From NCBI RefSeq assembly GCF_020819595.1, contig NZ_JAJHNP010000003.1, positions 372,001-436,000 of the forward strand: a stretch of 64,000 nt of DNA, read 5' to 3'. This stretch comes from Streptomyces barringtoniae (lineage in GTDB: Bacteria > Actinomycetota > Actinomycetes > Streptomycetales > Streptomycetaceae). The position numbers and the translations under genes were made by a program. This document shows, piece by piece, positions 9,131 to 17,903 of the stretch (the stretch's first letter is position 1; each line of letters opens with the position of its first letter). Below the pieces are notes generated by a model. It was not told where the DNA came from. It ran no database searches and saw only the letters and a program-made list of their open reading frames with translations.

Positions 9131-9927
9131 CACGGCGTCAGGAACTGCTGCTCGGTCTGCTCGGCGCGGCGGGAGCCTTCGGGATCTGCGAGGCGGTCGC
9201 CCGCGCCGGGATCGTACGGCGCAGCTACCTGCCGCCCGCCTCCGAAGTCCTCGCCCGCGCCGTCCGGTTGGCGGGCGACCCGGCTTTCGTCGACGGGATC
9301 GGGGTGACGCTGCGGGCGTGGGCGCTGGGCCTCGGGCTCGCCTGTGCGGTCGCCGTGCCACTGGGGCTGCTGCTGGGCGCGGTGCCGGTGGCGGAGGCCG
9401 CCGTACGCGCGGTGATCGAGTTCCTGCGGCCGCTGCCGTCCGTCGCGCTGATCCCGCTGGTGTCGCTGCTGCTCGGGTCGGGCACGCAGACAGAGGTGAC
9501 GCTGATCGCGTACGCCTCACTCTGGCCGGTGCTGTTCAACACCGTCTACGGCCTCGGCGAGACCGACCCGCTCGCCAGGGAAACCCTGCGCGCCTTCGGG
9601 TTCGGCAGGCTCGCGGTGCTGCTGCGGGTGGAGCTGCCGGCCACCGCCCCGTTCATCGCCGCCGGCGTGCGGATCTCGGCCGCGGTCGCGCTGATCCTGG
9701 CCGTCGCGACGGAGATCCTCTCCGGCTTCGGCCAGGGTCTCGGCATCTTCATCGCCCAGGCCCAGACCGAGACGGACGGCACGCGGGACGTGCTGGCGGG
9801 GGTGGTGTGGGCGGGCGGTCTCGGGCTGGTGATCAACGGCGTACTGGTCGGCGCGGAGCGGCGGTTGTTCGCCTGGGCCCAGGAACCCCGCCCGGAGGCG
9901 GAGAAGTTGCAGCGGAGCCGGCCATGA
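9127..9927 (+). CDS. ABC transporter permease (SsuC/TauC type), first copy
   Basis: The 266-residue integral membrane protein carries the BPD-type permease signature: the coupling loop reads EFLRPLPSVALIPLVSLLLGSGTQTE, followed by LFNTVYGLGETDPLARETLRAFG. About six membrane segments can be seen. ATG 9127 overlaps the stop of the binding protein by four bases, so translation is probably coupled. It ends with ATGA overlapping the second permease. Together the two permeases would form a heterodimeric channel served by the ATPase at 12380. Confidence 0.9.
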   Translation: MTRRQELLLGLLGAAGAFGICEAVARAGIVRRSYLPPASEVLARAVRLAGDPAFVDGIGVTLRAWALGLGLACAVAVPLGLLLGAVPVAEAAVRAVIEFLRPLPSVALIPLVSLLLGSGTQTEVTLIAYASLWPVLFNTVYGLGETDPLARETLRAFGFGRLAVLLRVELPATAPFIAAGVRISAAVALILAVATEILSGFGQGLGIFIAQAQTETDGTRDVLAGVVWAGGLGLVINGVLVGAERRLFAWAQEPRPEAEKLQRSRP

Positions 9928-10769
9928 CACGGACGCAGGACAGCGCACCGCCCGCATCCGCGCCCGGCCCGCCCCGGGCCGGCGCCGTACCCTTCCTGCT
10001 GCGCTGGTCGGTGCTCCTCGTCGCCGTCGCCTGCTGGGAGCTGGCCGCCCGTGCCCAGGGCAGCGTGTACTTCCCGCCGCCGCTGCGGATCGCCCGGCAC
10101 GCCCGCGACCTGTGGTTCTCCGGGCCGCCCGGCCGTCTGTTCCTCACCCCGGCCGCCGTCGGCACCATCCTGCCGAGCCTGGGCCGGATGGCGGCCGGGT
10201 TCGCACTCGCCGCCGTCACCGGGATCACCCTGGGCATCGCGGTGGGCCGCTCGCGACGGGCGTACGCGCTGTGCAACCCGGTGCTGCAGTTCGCACGGGC
10301 CGTGCCGCCGCCCGCGCTGGTGCCGGTGTTCGTCGTCGTCTTCGACTTCGGTACGCCCATGCAGGTGGCGTCGATCGTGTTCAGCGCCGTATGGCCGGTG
10401 CTGATCAACTCGGCCGAGGGCGCCCGGGCCACCGACCCGCTGCGGCTCCAGGTGGCGGCCGTGCTGCGGCTGACGGCGCCCGAGCGGCTGTGGTTCCTGA
10501 TCCTGCCCTCGGCGCTGCCCCGTATCTTCGCGGGGCTGAGGCTCAGCCTGTCGCTCTGCCTGATCCTGATGGTGTTCTCGGAGTTGCTGCCGGGCAGTGA
10601 CAACGGTATCGGCTTCACGCTCACCGACGCCCAGACGCGCTCCGACCTGCTCACGGTGTGGTCGGCGCTGCTGCTGCTCGGTGCGCTGGGTTATCTCCTC
10701 AACACCGGTCTGCTGGCGGTCGAGAAGCGGCTCGTCGGCCCCGGATCGTCCGCAAGGAGGACGGCATGA
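9924..10769 (+). CDS. ABC transporter permease (SsuC/TauC type), second copy
   Basis: The 281-residue membrane protein has the same fold as its neighbour, with the coupling loop QFARAVPPPALVPVFVVVFDFG and LINSAEGARATDPLRLQVA. ATG 9924 overlaps the previous stop by four bases, and the stop at 10769 overlaps the ATG of the decarboxylase gene in the same manner. Two unlike permeases, instead of one homodimerising copy, are a minority arrangement in this transporter class. The long upstream frame extension was discarded because it is the shadow of the first permease. Confidence 0.9.
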   Translation: MTRTQDSAPPASAPGPPRAGAVPFLLRWSVLLVAVACWELAARAQGSVYFPPPLRIARHARDLWFSGPPGRLFLTPAAVGTILPSLGRMAAGFALAAVTGITLGIAVGRSRRAYALCNPVLQFARAVPPPALVPVFVVVFDFGTPMQVASIVFSAVWPVLINSAEGARATDPLRLQVAAVLRLTAPERLWFLILPSALPRIFAGLRLSLSLCLILMVFSELLPGSDNGIGFTLTDAQTRSDLLTVWSALLLLGALGYLLNTGLLAVEKRLVGPGSSARRTA

Positions 10770-12376
10770 CGACGGCCACGGTGCGCGAGGCGGTCGTACG
10801 GTTTCTGCGCGACACCGGCATGACCACGGTCTTCGGCAATCCGGGCTCCACGGAACTGCGGATGTTCCGCGACTGGCCGGACGACTTCACCTATGTGCTG
10901 GGCCTGCAGGAGTCCGTCGCCGTCGGCATGGCGGCCGGGCACGCGCTCGGCACCCGGCGGGCCGCGTTCGTCAGCCTGCACTCGGCCGGCGGGGTGGGGC
11001 ACGCGCTCGGCGCGGTGTTCAACGCCTTCCGCGACCGGGTGCCGCTGGTGATCGTGGCGGGACAGCAGGCGCGCTCGCTGATCCAACTGCGGCCGTTCCT
11101 CGGCGCCGACGAACCGGCCCTGTTCCCGCGCCCGTACGTGAAGTCGGCCCGCCAGCCGGAACGCGCGGAGGACGTGCCGGCCGTGCTCGCCGAGGCGTAC
11201 CGGATCGCGATGACGCATCCGCGCGGACCGGTGTTCGTGTCCGTGCCGGAGGACGACTGGGACCGGCCCGCCGAACCCGTCACGCCCCGCACGGTGCACT
11301 CGGCGTTCACGGCCGCCCCGGACGCCCTCGACGCGCTCGCCGCCCGGCTGGAGGCCTGCGCGCGCCCCGCGCTCGTGGTGGGGCCCGGCGTGGACGACGA
11401 GGACGCGCTGGACGGGGTCCGGACGCTGGCCGAGCGGATCCGGGCCGGGGTGTGGATCAGCCCGCTCTCCGGCCGCTCCGGCTTCCCGGAGTCGCATCCG
11501 CTGTTCCAGGGGTTCCTGCCGCCGATCGCCCGTCAACTGGCCGCGCGGCTCGCGCCGTACGACGTGGTGGTCGCGCTCGGCACGCCGGTGTTCACCTATC
11601 ACGTGGCGGACGACGGCCCGCCGCTCGCGCCCGGCACCGAGCTGTTCCACCTGGACTGCGACCCCGGCCAGGCCGCCTGGCTGCCCACCGGCACCAGCAT
11701 CGTCACCACGCTGCGGCCCGCCCTGGAAGGGCTGACCGGGCTGCTGCGGAAGGAGCCCGACCGCGACCCGCCACCACCCCGGCCGGCCCCCGCCCCGGCC
11801 CGCGCCGAAGGGCACATCACCCCGGAGGTGTTCTTCGATCTGCTGCGCGCCCGGCTGCCGCGCGACCGGGTCCTTATCGAGGAGGCGCCGAGCCACCGCG
11901 ACACGCTCCACGCGCGCGTGCCCGTCGAGTCGGGCGGCGGCTTCCTCACCACGGGCAGCGGGGCGCTCGGCTGGGGCCTGCCCCTCGCGGTGGGCCGGGC
12001 GCTCGCCGACCGGCGCCGGGTGGTGTGCGTGCTCGGCGACGGCTCGGCGCTGTACTCGGTGCAGGCCCTGTGGAGCGCGGCCCGGCATGCGGCTCCGGTC
12101 ACCTACGTCCTGCTGGACAACGGCGGTTACGCGGCCGTCCGTGCGCTGGGCCGCCGGATCGGCATCGCGCCCGTCCCCGGCACGGACATCACCGGTATCG
12201 ACTTCGCGGCCCTCGCCCAGTCCTTCGGCTGCCCCGCGGCCCGCGCCGAACACGCCGACGAGCTGTCGGCCGCGCTGGACCACGCCCTGGGCCGGGGCGA
12301 CGGCTCGGGCCCCTTCCTGCTGCACCTGCGGGTCACCGGCAGCGCGGGCACCCTGTACGAACCCTGGGCCGGGTGA
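10766..12376 (+). CDS. mdlC: Benzoylformate decarboxylase (thiamine diphosphate enzyme)
   Basis: The 536-residue protein decarboxylates benzoylformate to benzaldehyde in the mandelate pathway, or a close analogue. The active-site residues known for the Pseudomonas enzyme are all in place: Ser28 in GNPGSTEL, Glu49 in LQES, His72 in SLHSAGG and His279 in GTPVFTYH. The thiamine diphosphate/Mg motif is GDGSALYSVQALW with the downstream Asn in LLDNGGY. ATG 10766 has a perfect AAGGAGG five bases before it and overlaps the permease stop. No mandelate dehydrogenase, racemase or benzaldehyde dehydrogenase is in the window, so the cell either imports the 2-oxo acid directly or completes the route elsewhere. 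An enzyme lying inside a transporter operon argues that it acts on the imported solute. Confidence 0.88.
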   Translation: MTTATVREAVVRFLRDTGMTTVFGNPGSTELRMFRDWPDDFTYVLGLQESVAVGMAAGHALGTRRAAFVSLHSAGGVGHALGAVFNAFRDRVPLVIVAGQQARSLIQLRPFLGADEPALFPRPYVKSARQPERAEDVPAVLAEAYRIAMTHPRGPVFVSVPEDDWDRPAEPVTPRTVHSAFTAAPDALDALAARLEACARPALVVGPGVDDEDALDGVRTLAERIRAGVWISPLSGRSGFPESHPLFQGFLPPIARQLAARLAPYDVVVALGTPVFTYHVADDGPPLAPGTELFHLDCDPGQAAWLPTGTSIVTTLRPALEGLTGLLRKEPDRDPPPPRPAPAPARAEGHITPEVFFDLLRARLPRDRVLIEEAPSHRDTLHARVPVESGGGFLTTGSGALGWGLPLAVGRALADRRRVVCVLGDGSALYSVQALWSAARHAAPVTYVLLDNGGYAAVRALGRRIGIAPVPGTDITGIDFAALAQSFGCPAARAEHADELSAALDHALGRGDGSGPFLLHLRVTGSAGTLYEPWAG

Positions 12377-12379
12377 GGG

Positions 12380-13147
12380 ATGCTGCGCCTCGACTCCGTC
12401 GGCCGGCACTTCGGCGACACCCGCGTCCTGGACGGCATCAGCCTCACCGTGCCGGACGGTCAGCTCCTCAGCGTGGTCGGGCCCTCCGGCTGCGGCAAGT
12501 CCACGCTGCTGCGCACCATCGCCGGGCTGCTGCCCGTGCAGGAGGGCACGGTCACGATCGACGGGACAGCGGTGAACGGCGTGCCGGAGCAGCTCGCGGT
12601 CGTCTTCCAGGAGTACGGCCGCTCACTGCTGCCCTGGCTCACCGTCCGCGACAACGTGGCCCTGCCGCTGCGCCGCCGTGGCCTCACCCGTGCCGCCCGC
12701 CGGGCCGAGGCCGAGGCGATCCTCGAACGGGTCGGCCTGCACGGGGCCGCCCGGCGCCGTCCGCGGGAGCTGTCCGGCGGCATGCAGCAGCGCGTCGCCA
12801 TCGCCCGTGCCCTCGTCTGCCGGCCCGCCCTGCTGCTCATGGACGAGCCGTTCGGCTCGCTGGACGCGGGCACCCGCGAGGACCTGGAGGACCTGCTGCT
12901 GGAAGTCCACCGGACGAACGACACGACCATCGTGTTCGTCACCCACGACATCGACGAGAGCGTGTACGTCGGCGACCGCGTCGTCGTCCTCTCCCCCGGC
13001 CCCGGCTCCCGCGTCGTGCACGACCTGCCGGTGGACCTGCCCCGCGAGCGGGACCAGCTCAGCACCCGGAGCCTGCCGGAGTTCGTGAAGCTGCGCACGG
13101 AGGTCGGGCGGGCCGTGCGAGGCGCTCCGCTGGAAGGGCCGGTATGA
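12380..13147 (+). CDS. ABC transporter ATP-binding protein (SsuB/TauB type)
   Basis: The 255-residue ATPase has a Walker A (GPSGCGKST, residues 34-42), a Q-loop in VVFQEYGRSLLPW, the signature ELSGGMQQR, Walker B LLLMDEPFGSLD and the switch His in FVTHDIDESVYV. These place it in the nitrate/sulfonate/bicarbonate importer class. It starts three bases after the decarboxylase stop with GTGAGGG serving as ribosome site, and it powers the two permeases at 9127-10769. It is the last gene of the operon, followed by a strong terminator hairpin at 13241-13280. Confidence 0.92.
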   Translation: MLRLDSVGRHFGDTRVLDGISLTVPDGQLLSVVGPSGCGKSTLLRTIAGLLPVQEGTVTIDGTAVNGVPEQLAVVFQEYGRSLLPWLTVRDNVALPLRRRGLTRAARRAEAEAILERVGLHGAARRRPRELSGGMQQRVAIARALVCRPALLLMDEPFGSLDAGTREDLEDLLLEVHRTNDTTIVFVTHDIDESVYVGDRVVVLSPGPGSRVVHDLPVDLPRERDQLSTRSLPEFVKLRTEVGRAVRGAPLEGPV

Positions 13148-13191
13148 GGAGGTGCCGCGCTGTGCAGTCCGTCGTCCGCGGCTCCGTCGTG

Positions 13192-13229
13192 GCCGGTCGC
13201 GCAGTTCCTCGCGCTCCTTCGGGGCGCGT
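13192..13229. repeat. Streptomyces-type recurrent intergenic element
   Basis: The stretch around GGTCGCGCAGTTCCTCGCGC and CCTTCGGGGCGCG resembles a hairpin-forming sequence (GCGCAGTTCCCCGCGCCCCT type) that I recall from many Streptomyces intergenic regions. Only one copy is present here. Its function is not known, and it may be part of 3-prime end processing or termination after the ABC operon. Confidence 0.4.
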
Positions 13230-13240
13230 GCCGTACGTGC

Positions 13241-13280
13241 AGGAGGGGTGACTCCCGGATGTTCGGGAGCCACCCCTCCT
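13241..13280. terminator. Bidirectional terminator hairpin between convergent genes
   Basis: AGGAGGGGTG (13241-13250) pairs perfectly with CACCCCTCCT (13271-13280). After one mismatch the stem continues as CTCCCG (13252-13257) with CGGGAG (13264-13269), leaving a 6-nt loop. A 16-pair stem between the end of the ABC operon and the end of the minus-strand gene suits a terminator working in both directions. Confidence 0.8.
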
Positions 13281-13300
13281 GGTGGTGGTTGCGCGGTCGG

Positions 13301-15940
13301 TCAGCGCAGGTCGCAGAGCTTGACCGTGTAGATCCCGCGGCCGTGCGTGGCGGCGTACAGCGTGCCGCCGTCCGGGCTCGTCTTCAGCTGGAGCACGGCG
13401 ACGGCCGGCAGGCTGCCGATCCGCTGCCAGGTGGTGCGGCCCGGCGCGCGGTAGACGACGCCGAGGTCGGTGGCGACGGCGAGGCCGCCGTCCGCCGTCA
13501 CCAGCGCGGAGTCGGTGGGCACGTCGGGCAGGTTGGCCGAGATGTCCTTCCAGGTCGTCCCGCCGTCGGTGGACTCGAAGACGTGGCCGACGCCCGCGCC
13601 GGGGCCCTCGGTCCAGTGCCGGGAGAAGCCGTTGACGGCGAGGAAGACGTGGTCGGCGTTCTTCGGGTCGACGGCGAAGCCGCTGAGGTAGCGGTTGGGC
13701 ACGGTGCCGTCGACCGGCAGGTTGATGTCGTGCCAGCCGGTGCCGTCCGCGTTGCCGACGGCGATGCCGCGGGCGAAGCCCTGGTTGTTGCAGGGGCCGC
13801 ACCAGGCGGCGTAGATCTTCCCGCCGGAGACGGCGACGGCGGTCGCGGTGCGACCGGCGCCGAAGTCGTGGACGCTGGTCCACTCCTTGCCGCTGCGGAT
13901 GGCGTAGCCGTGGGTCTGGACCCAGATGTGGCGGCCGCCGGCGACCCAGGTGTTGCCGTCCTTCATGTCCGCCCCGAGCGGGGCGATGAAGCGGGCCTCG
14001 CTGGTGGCGTTGTCGGGCGGGGCGACGGAGTACGAGGTGGCCTTGCTCGGGTCGGTCGCCCAGCTGCCGTCGTTCACGGCGCAGTTCTGGGTGACCTGGA
14101 CGGCGAGGTAGACGTACTCCTGTGCGATGTCGCAGCCGTTGGCGGGGTCGGTGAGGGTGTCGCCGCCGTCGCCTCCGAAGTTGGAGCCCATGATCTTGTC
14201 GTTGCCGCGCAGGATGGACTGGCCGTTGTCCTGCAGGCCGCCGGTGACGGACAGGCCGCCGTTGTCGAGGTCCTTGCCTACGCCGACGGAGTAGTACTGC
14301 AGGGTGTCGATGGTGCCGTCGTTGAGGGACGTCCAGTCGGTGGCGTGGCCGGAGGCGTCCTGGCGGCCGTTCACCGGGCGCTTGTAGATGCCGCCGTCGT
14401 TGCCGACGTAGACGAAGCTCTTGCCGTGGTAGCGGCCGATCGCGACGCCGTGCTGGTCGGAGTGGGTGGTCGGGTTGCAGTCACCGGTCTGCTTGGTGGG
14501 GTCGAGGCTCCAGCAGGAGAAGGTGAAGTTCCAGTACGGGCCGACCGTCGACCAGTCGGCGCCGCCGTCCTTGGTCTCGTAGACCTCTTCCAGGCCGGCG
14601 TACACGTGCTGCGGGTCGCTCGGGTCGACTGCGAGGAACTGGTTGTACCAGGCCTGGACGCCGGGCATGTAACCGGCGGTGGTGAGCGCCGAGTTGTCGG
14701 CCGCCAGGCCCTTGTAGTCGGCGATCTTCGTCCAGGGGCCGGCCGGTGAGCCCGACTTGGAGACGTAGATGCCCTCCAGGCCGCTGTCCGGGTTGGTGTT
14801 CAGCTGCTCCGGGGACTGGTCGATGGCGTAGTAGCGGGAGCCGTCGGCGGAGCGGGCGAAGGTGACGTTGCCGACGTTGTCGGCGTCGGCCGGGAGGTCA
14901 CCGAGGCCGCTGGTGATGCGGGTCCAGGTGCCGTTCACCTTCGTGTAGAAGCCGTTGTACTCGTCGCCGCTGCGCCAGCCGACGGCGAGGACCACCTTGG
15001 ACGGGTCCTTGGGGTCGATGGCGATGTCGTTGGCGATGTTCTTGTACGGCGCGCTCGGGTCGTCGGCCTTCGAACCGCCCGGCAGGAAGTCGGGGTTGGG
15101 TGCGTACTCCAGTTTCCAGGGGCCGCCGAGGTTCCTCGTGGAGTGGCTCCACACGCCCTTGCTGGTGGCCGCCCACACCTTGTCGCCGCCGAAGCGCAGC
15201 TCGTGGATGGTGGTGCTCTCCAGCTCGTCGCCGCCGACCCGGCTGCGCGCGGAGAAGGTGCCGTGGTGCGGGTGCGTGAGGACGTAGACGCCGCTGCCGA
15301 GGTAGGCGTCGGCGTTGGTGGTGGCCTCACCCGTGCCCAGCCACAGCCGGCCGGCGCCGTCGAGGGCGAGGGCGCCGGTGGACTGTGCGGGCAGCCGGTC
15401 GCTGATGGGCTGCCAGTGGCCGCCCCCGCTGTGCGAGCGCCACACCCCGCCGCCGGCGCTGCCCGCGTAGACGTAGCCGTCGTCGTCGGCGGCGACCGCC
15501 GCCATCCGGCCGGTGACGTTCCCGCCGCCACCGCTGGAGTTGGAGTCGATGTCGCGGTATCGCGGGTCGTCGGAGTTGTACGGCAGATCGGTGATGTTGT
15601 GCCAACGGCCGCTCGTGGACCTCAGGTTGCCGAGATCGCGCCAGGCGGCGCCGTATGCGCCCGGCGCCACGACACCGGGCGAGGTACGGGCCTCGGCGTA
15701 CTGGTCCGCGCCCTCGGCGATCTCGTCCGCCTCGTTGCCGCCGTCGTCGTCCGCCGCCACGTGCGGCGACATCGCGCCCACCGACTGCTCGCGTTCCTTG
15801 GCCAGGTGGGCCAGCGCCCGGACGCCGAAGGGGCTCACCGAGCGCCCGGAGGCGGCGGACGGGGGTATCGCCACGAGTGCGGCGGACGCGGTGAGCGCGC
15901 AGACGGTGAACCACCGTCTTCTGTGGGTTGGTACGGACAC
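13301..15940 (-). CDS. Large secreted Asp-box/BNR repeat protein, xyloglucanase- or sortilin-like propeller
   Basis: GTG 15940 is chosen for the GGGAGG site six bases upstream; an ATG 16 codons earlier is an alternative. The 879-residue product has a signal peptide (HRRRWFTVCALTASAALVAI) and then repeated beta-propeller blades with Asp-box type turns such as SHSGGGHWQPIS, TKDGGADWSTVG and STDGGTTWKDIS. Segments like YVYAGSAGGGVWRS and RIGSLPAVAVLQLKTSPDGGTLYAATHGRGIY are typical of two-propeller GH74-type or Vps10-like proteins. It is exported and probably binds or cuts a polysaccharide, but I could not point to the GH74 catalytic Asp pair, so enzymatic activity is open. The protein sits alone and converges on the ABC operon. 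Confidence 0.8.
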   Translation of the reverse strand: MSVPTHRRRWFTVCALTASAALVAIPPSAASGRSVSPFGVRALAHLAKEREQSVGAMSPHVAADDDGGNEADEIAEGADQYAEARTSPGVVAPGAYGAAWRDLGNLRSTSGRWHNITDLPYNSDDPRYRDIDSNSSGGGGNVTGRMAAVAADDDGYVYAGSAGGGVWRSHSGGGHWQPISDRLPAQSTGALALDGAGRLWLGTGEATTNADAYLGSGVYVLTHPHHGTFSARSRVGGDELESTTIHELRFGGDKVWAATSKGVWSHSTRNLGGPWKLEYAPNPDFLPGGSKADDPSAPYKNIANDIAIDPKDPSKVVLAVGWRSGDEYNGFYTKVNGTWTRITSGLGDLPADADNVGNVTFARSADGSRYYAIDQSPEQLNTNPDSGLEGIYVSKSGSPAGPWTKIADYKGLAADNSALTTAGYMPGVQAWYNQFLAVDPSDPQHVYAGLEEVYETKDGGADWSTVGPYWNFTFSCWSLDPTKQTGDCNPTTHSDQHGVAIGRYHGKSFVYVGNDGGIYKRPVNGRQDASGHATDWTSLNDGTIDTLQYYSVGVGKDLDNGGLSVTGGLQDNGQSILRGNDKIMGSNFGGDGGDTLTDPANGCDIAQEYVYLAVQVTQNCAVNDGSWATDPSKATSYSVAPPDNATSEARFIAPLGADMKDGNTWVAGGRHIWVQTHGYAIRSGKEWTSVHDFGAGRTATAVAVSGGKIYAAWCGPCNNQGFARGIAVGNADGTGWHDINLPVDGTVPNRYLSGFAVDPKNADHVFLAVNGFSRHWTEGPGAGVGHVFESTDGGTTWKDISANLPDVPTDSALVTADGGLAVATDLGVVYRAPGRTTWQRIGSLPAVAVLQLKTSPDGGTLYAATHGRGIYTVKLCDLR

Positions 15941-16042
15941 CAAGGACCTCCCGGGTGCAGCGACAGCTGACGCAGGAGACCCGATCACGTTGGCGCGAAA
16001 ACGTCCGCCGCTTGGCGAAGTTTTGACGAGAACCTGCCAGTA

Positions 16043-17167
16043 CTACCGCTCCGGCAGGCGACTCTTCCCGGCGGCCGCCGTAGCCGCCATGCCCTGACTT
16101 CGCACCCTGCCCACCGTCTTCAGCAGACGGTCGGCCGGCTCGCGCAGCTGCGGATGGGCGTTGACCGTGTTCCGCAGCCCGCGCACCGGTCTGCGCCACA
16201 GCCGCCAGGCCAGCGCGACCGGGTGCGGACGGGCCGCGAAGCCCTCGGCGACCCGCAGTTCGCGGGTCTTGAGCCAGTCCTTGTACTCCTTGTCGCCACG
16301 CCCGAGGTCCACGAGGGTCACCCCGTGCCGGGCCGCCGCCTCGGCGGTCCGCAGATGCATCATCAACCCCGGTGAGTAGTAGTGCAGTTCAGGATCGTAG
16401 GCGGTGAACCAGGCCGCCAGTACGGTGCTCGACCGGGGGCCGAAGTGGGCGGCGACCGGCCGGTCGCCCGCGTACAGCACGGACAGCACTCCGGTGAAGT
16501 GCTCCTCGCGGACGCGGGAGAGATGGTCGACGAGGCCGACGATCCACGGCCGGGAGAACCGGTCCATGCGGCCGGTCCTGCGGTACTGGGCGGACTTCCA
16601 GCGCATGAGGGTGCGCAGCACCTCCGGATCGCGCTCGTCGAACTCGAACCGCACCTCGCCGATGTCCCGGCCGAGCCGGCGTTCCTTCTTCAGCGTGGTC
16701 TTGGCCAGGCCCGGGTAGGTGGCGCGCAGCCACTCCGGGTAGCCGCCGTCGCCGGGCTTCACATCGATCACCGGTGAGGAGAAGGTGCCCGTGATGTGCG
16801 GCGCGAACGGCCGCTGCTCCTGGACGAGGTGGTCGAACTCGAAGATGCTGAGCCCGCAGGCCCGCAGCAGTTCTCCGGCGTTCCAGGTGACCCCCGGCCG
16901 GTGCACGAGGGCCTGGCAGTCGGACAGTCCGAGCCCGATGGCCCGACCTGCGCCGAACGGCCCCCGCTCGTACGGGAAGAACCCGGCGGGTTCCCCGTCC
17001 TCGTGCAGGACCGCCACCCGGGCCCCGCGCCGGTACCGGCCGACGCCGATCGCGAACTCCGGTGCGAGGAAGGGATTGGAGTACTCGGGCGACTCGTCCA
17101 TCGCGCGGTGCCAGGCCCCGCGCAGCTCGGGCGTCAGCTCGCCGGGTCTGTGGATGGTGATCTCCAC
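16043..17167 (-). CDS. GNAT-fold acetyltransferase of the CelD/BcsL exopolysaccharide type
   Basis: The 374-residue cytoplasmic protein has the Acetyltransf_6 organisation: an N-terminal half with SPEYSNPFLAPEFAIGVGRY and a C-terminal GNAT lobe containing RTGRMDRFSRPWI, AAWFTAYDPELHYYSPGLMMH and LVDLGRGDKEYKDWLK. This family includes CelD/BcsL proteins linked to exopolysaccharide acetylation and FemAB-like aminoacyl transfer. GTG 17167 fits the start of the conserved sequence; an in-frame ATG 26 codons upstream has no conserved extension. No other polysaccharide assembly gene is adjacent. Confidence 0.8.
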   Translation of the reverse strand: MEITIHRPGELTPELRGAWHRAMDESPEYSNPFLAPEFAIGVGRYRRGARVAVLHEDGEPAGFFPYERGPFGAGRAIGLGLSDCQALVHRPGVTWNAGELLRACGLSIFEFDHLVQEQRPFAPHITGTFSSPVIDVKPGDGGYPEWLRATYPGLAKTTLKKERRLGRDIGEVRFEFDERDPEVLRTLMRWKSAQYRRTGRMDRFSRPWIVGLVDHLSRVREEHFTGVLSVLYAGDRPVAAHFGPRSSTVLAAWFTAYDPELHYYSPGLMMHLRTAEAAARHGVTLVDLGRGDKEYKDWLKTRELRVAEGFAARPHPVALAWRLWRRPVRGLRNTVNAHPQLREPADRLLKTVGRVRSQGMAATAAAGKSRLPER

Positions 17168-17903
17168 CTCAGTTCGACCGCCCTTCCGCAGGCTCCGCGA
17201 ACGGTGTGCCCGAGGCGGCACAGGCCGGTGAGGCGTGTGGATCATGGCTCATGGATCGCATGGGCGACCGCTCCCCCCAAGACGCGCCGGGCGCGTCCTC
17301 CCACTGGTTCCGATGTGCGCCGCATCCCCTCCGCACGCGACTGCTCAAACGTCGCGAAACAGTACGCACACTGTCAAGGGTGCCTCAGGCGACGGACGAT
17401 CCGCCACGGGTCCGGCGACATCGTGACAAGCCTGGTGCGATCCCGCGCCGGCCGGCTCGGCGGAGCCGATCCGGGCCCTCCGACCTGGCGCTCAGGCCCT
17501 GGGTGCGCGAGGGGTGCACGATCCGCCTGCGGCCCATGCGGCGCAGGGCCTCCTCCCGCTCCTGCCACAGCCCGGCGAACTCCGTGCTGCGCCTCGCGGC
17601 GTGGCCACGTCGACCCGCCCGTGACGGCGGCGAGGTCGTCTGCGCGGTCGCCGACCGCACCCGCGCCGACTTCTTCCGCCTTCTTCCGCCGTGCCGGCCT
17701 CGACGTCCTGCTCACCACGGGCAGTTCGCTGCGGAGTCCCCTTCGATCGAGGAGACCGTTGTACGGGAGAGAGGGCGGACGCCGGCTGCGGCATCGGCGC
17801 CGGTGTCCGGAAACCCGCCATGTTCCAGGAGCCTTCCGGGAACGGACTGCCGCACTGCCTGATCAGCCCGATCACCCGTTGCTGTCGCGAAAGGCGGTAC
17901 GCC
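17168..17903. other. 736 bp without a convincing intact gene
   Basis: No frame on either strand keeps a recognisable protein. The plus strand has fragments such as CAVADRTRADFF in one frame and FFRRAGLDVLLTTGSS in another, and the minus strand has GLWQEREEALRRMG. These look like short pieces of decayed genes, but I could not name a parent. The promoter of the acetyltransferase should lie at the left end. Confidence 0.5.

Noticed and set aside
13301..15940. Assignment as sialidase
   Set aside because: Asp-box-like turns are present, but the Arg triad and FRIP motif of sialidases were not found.
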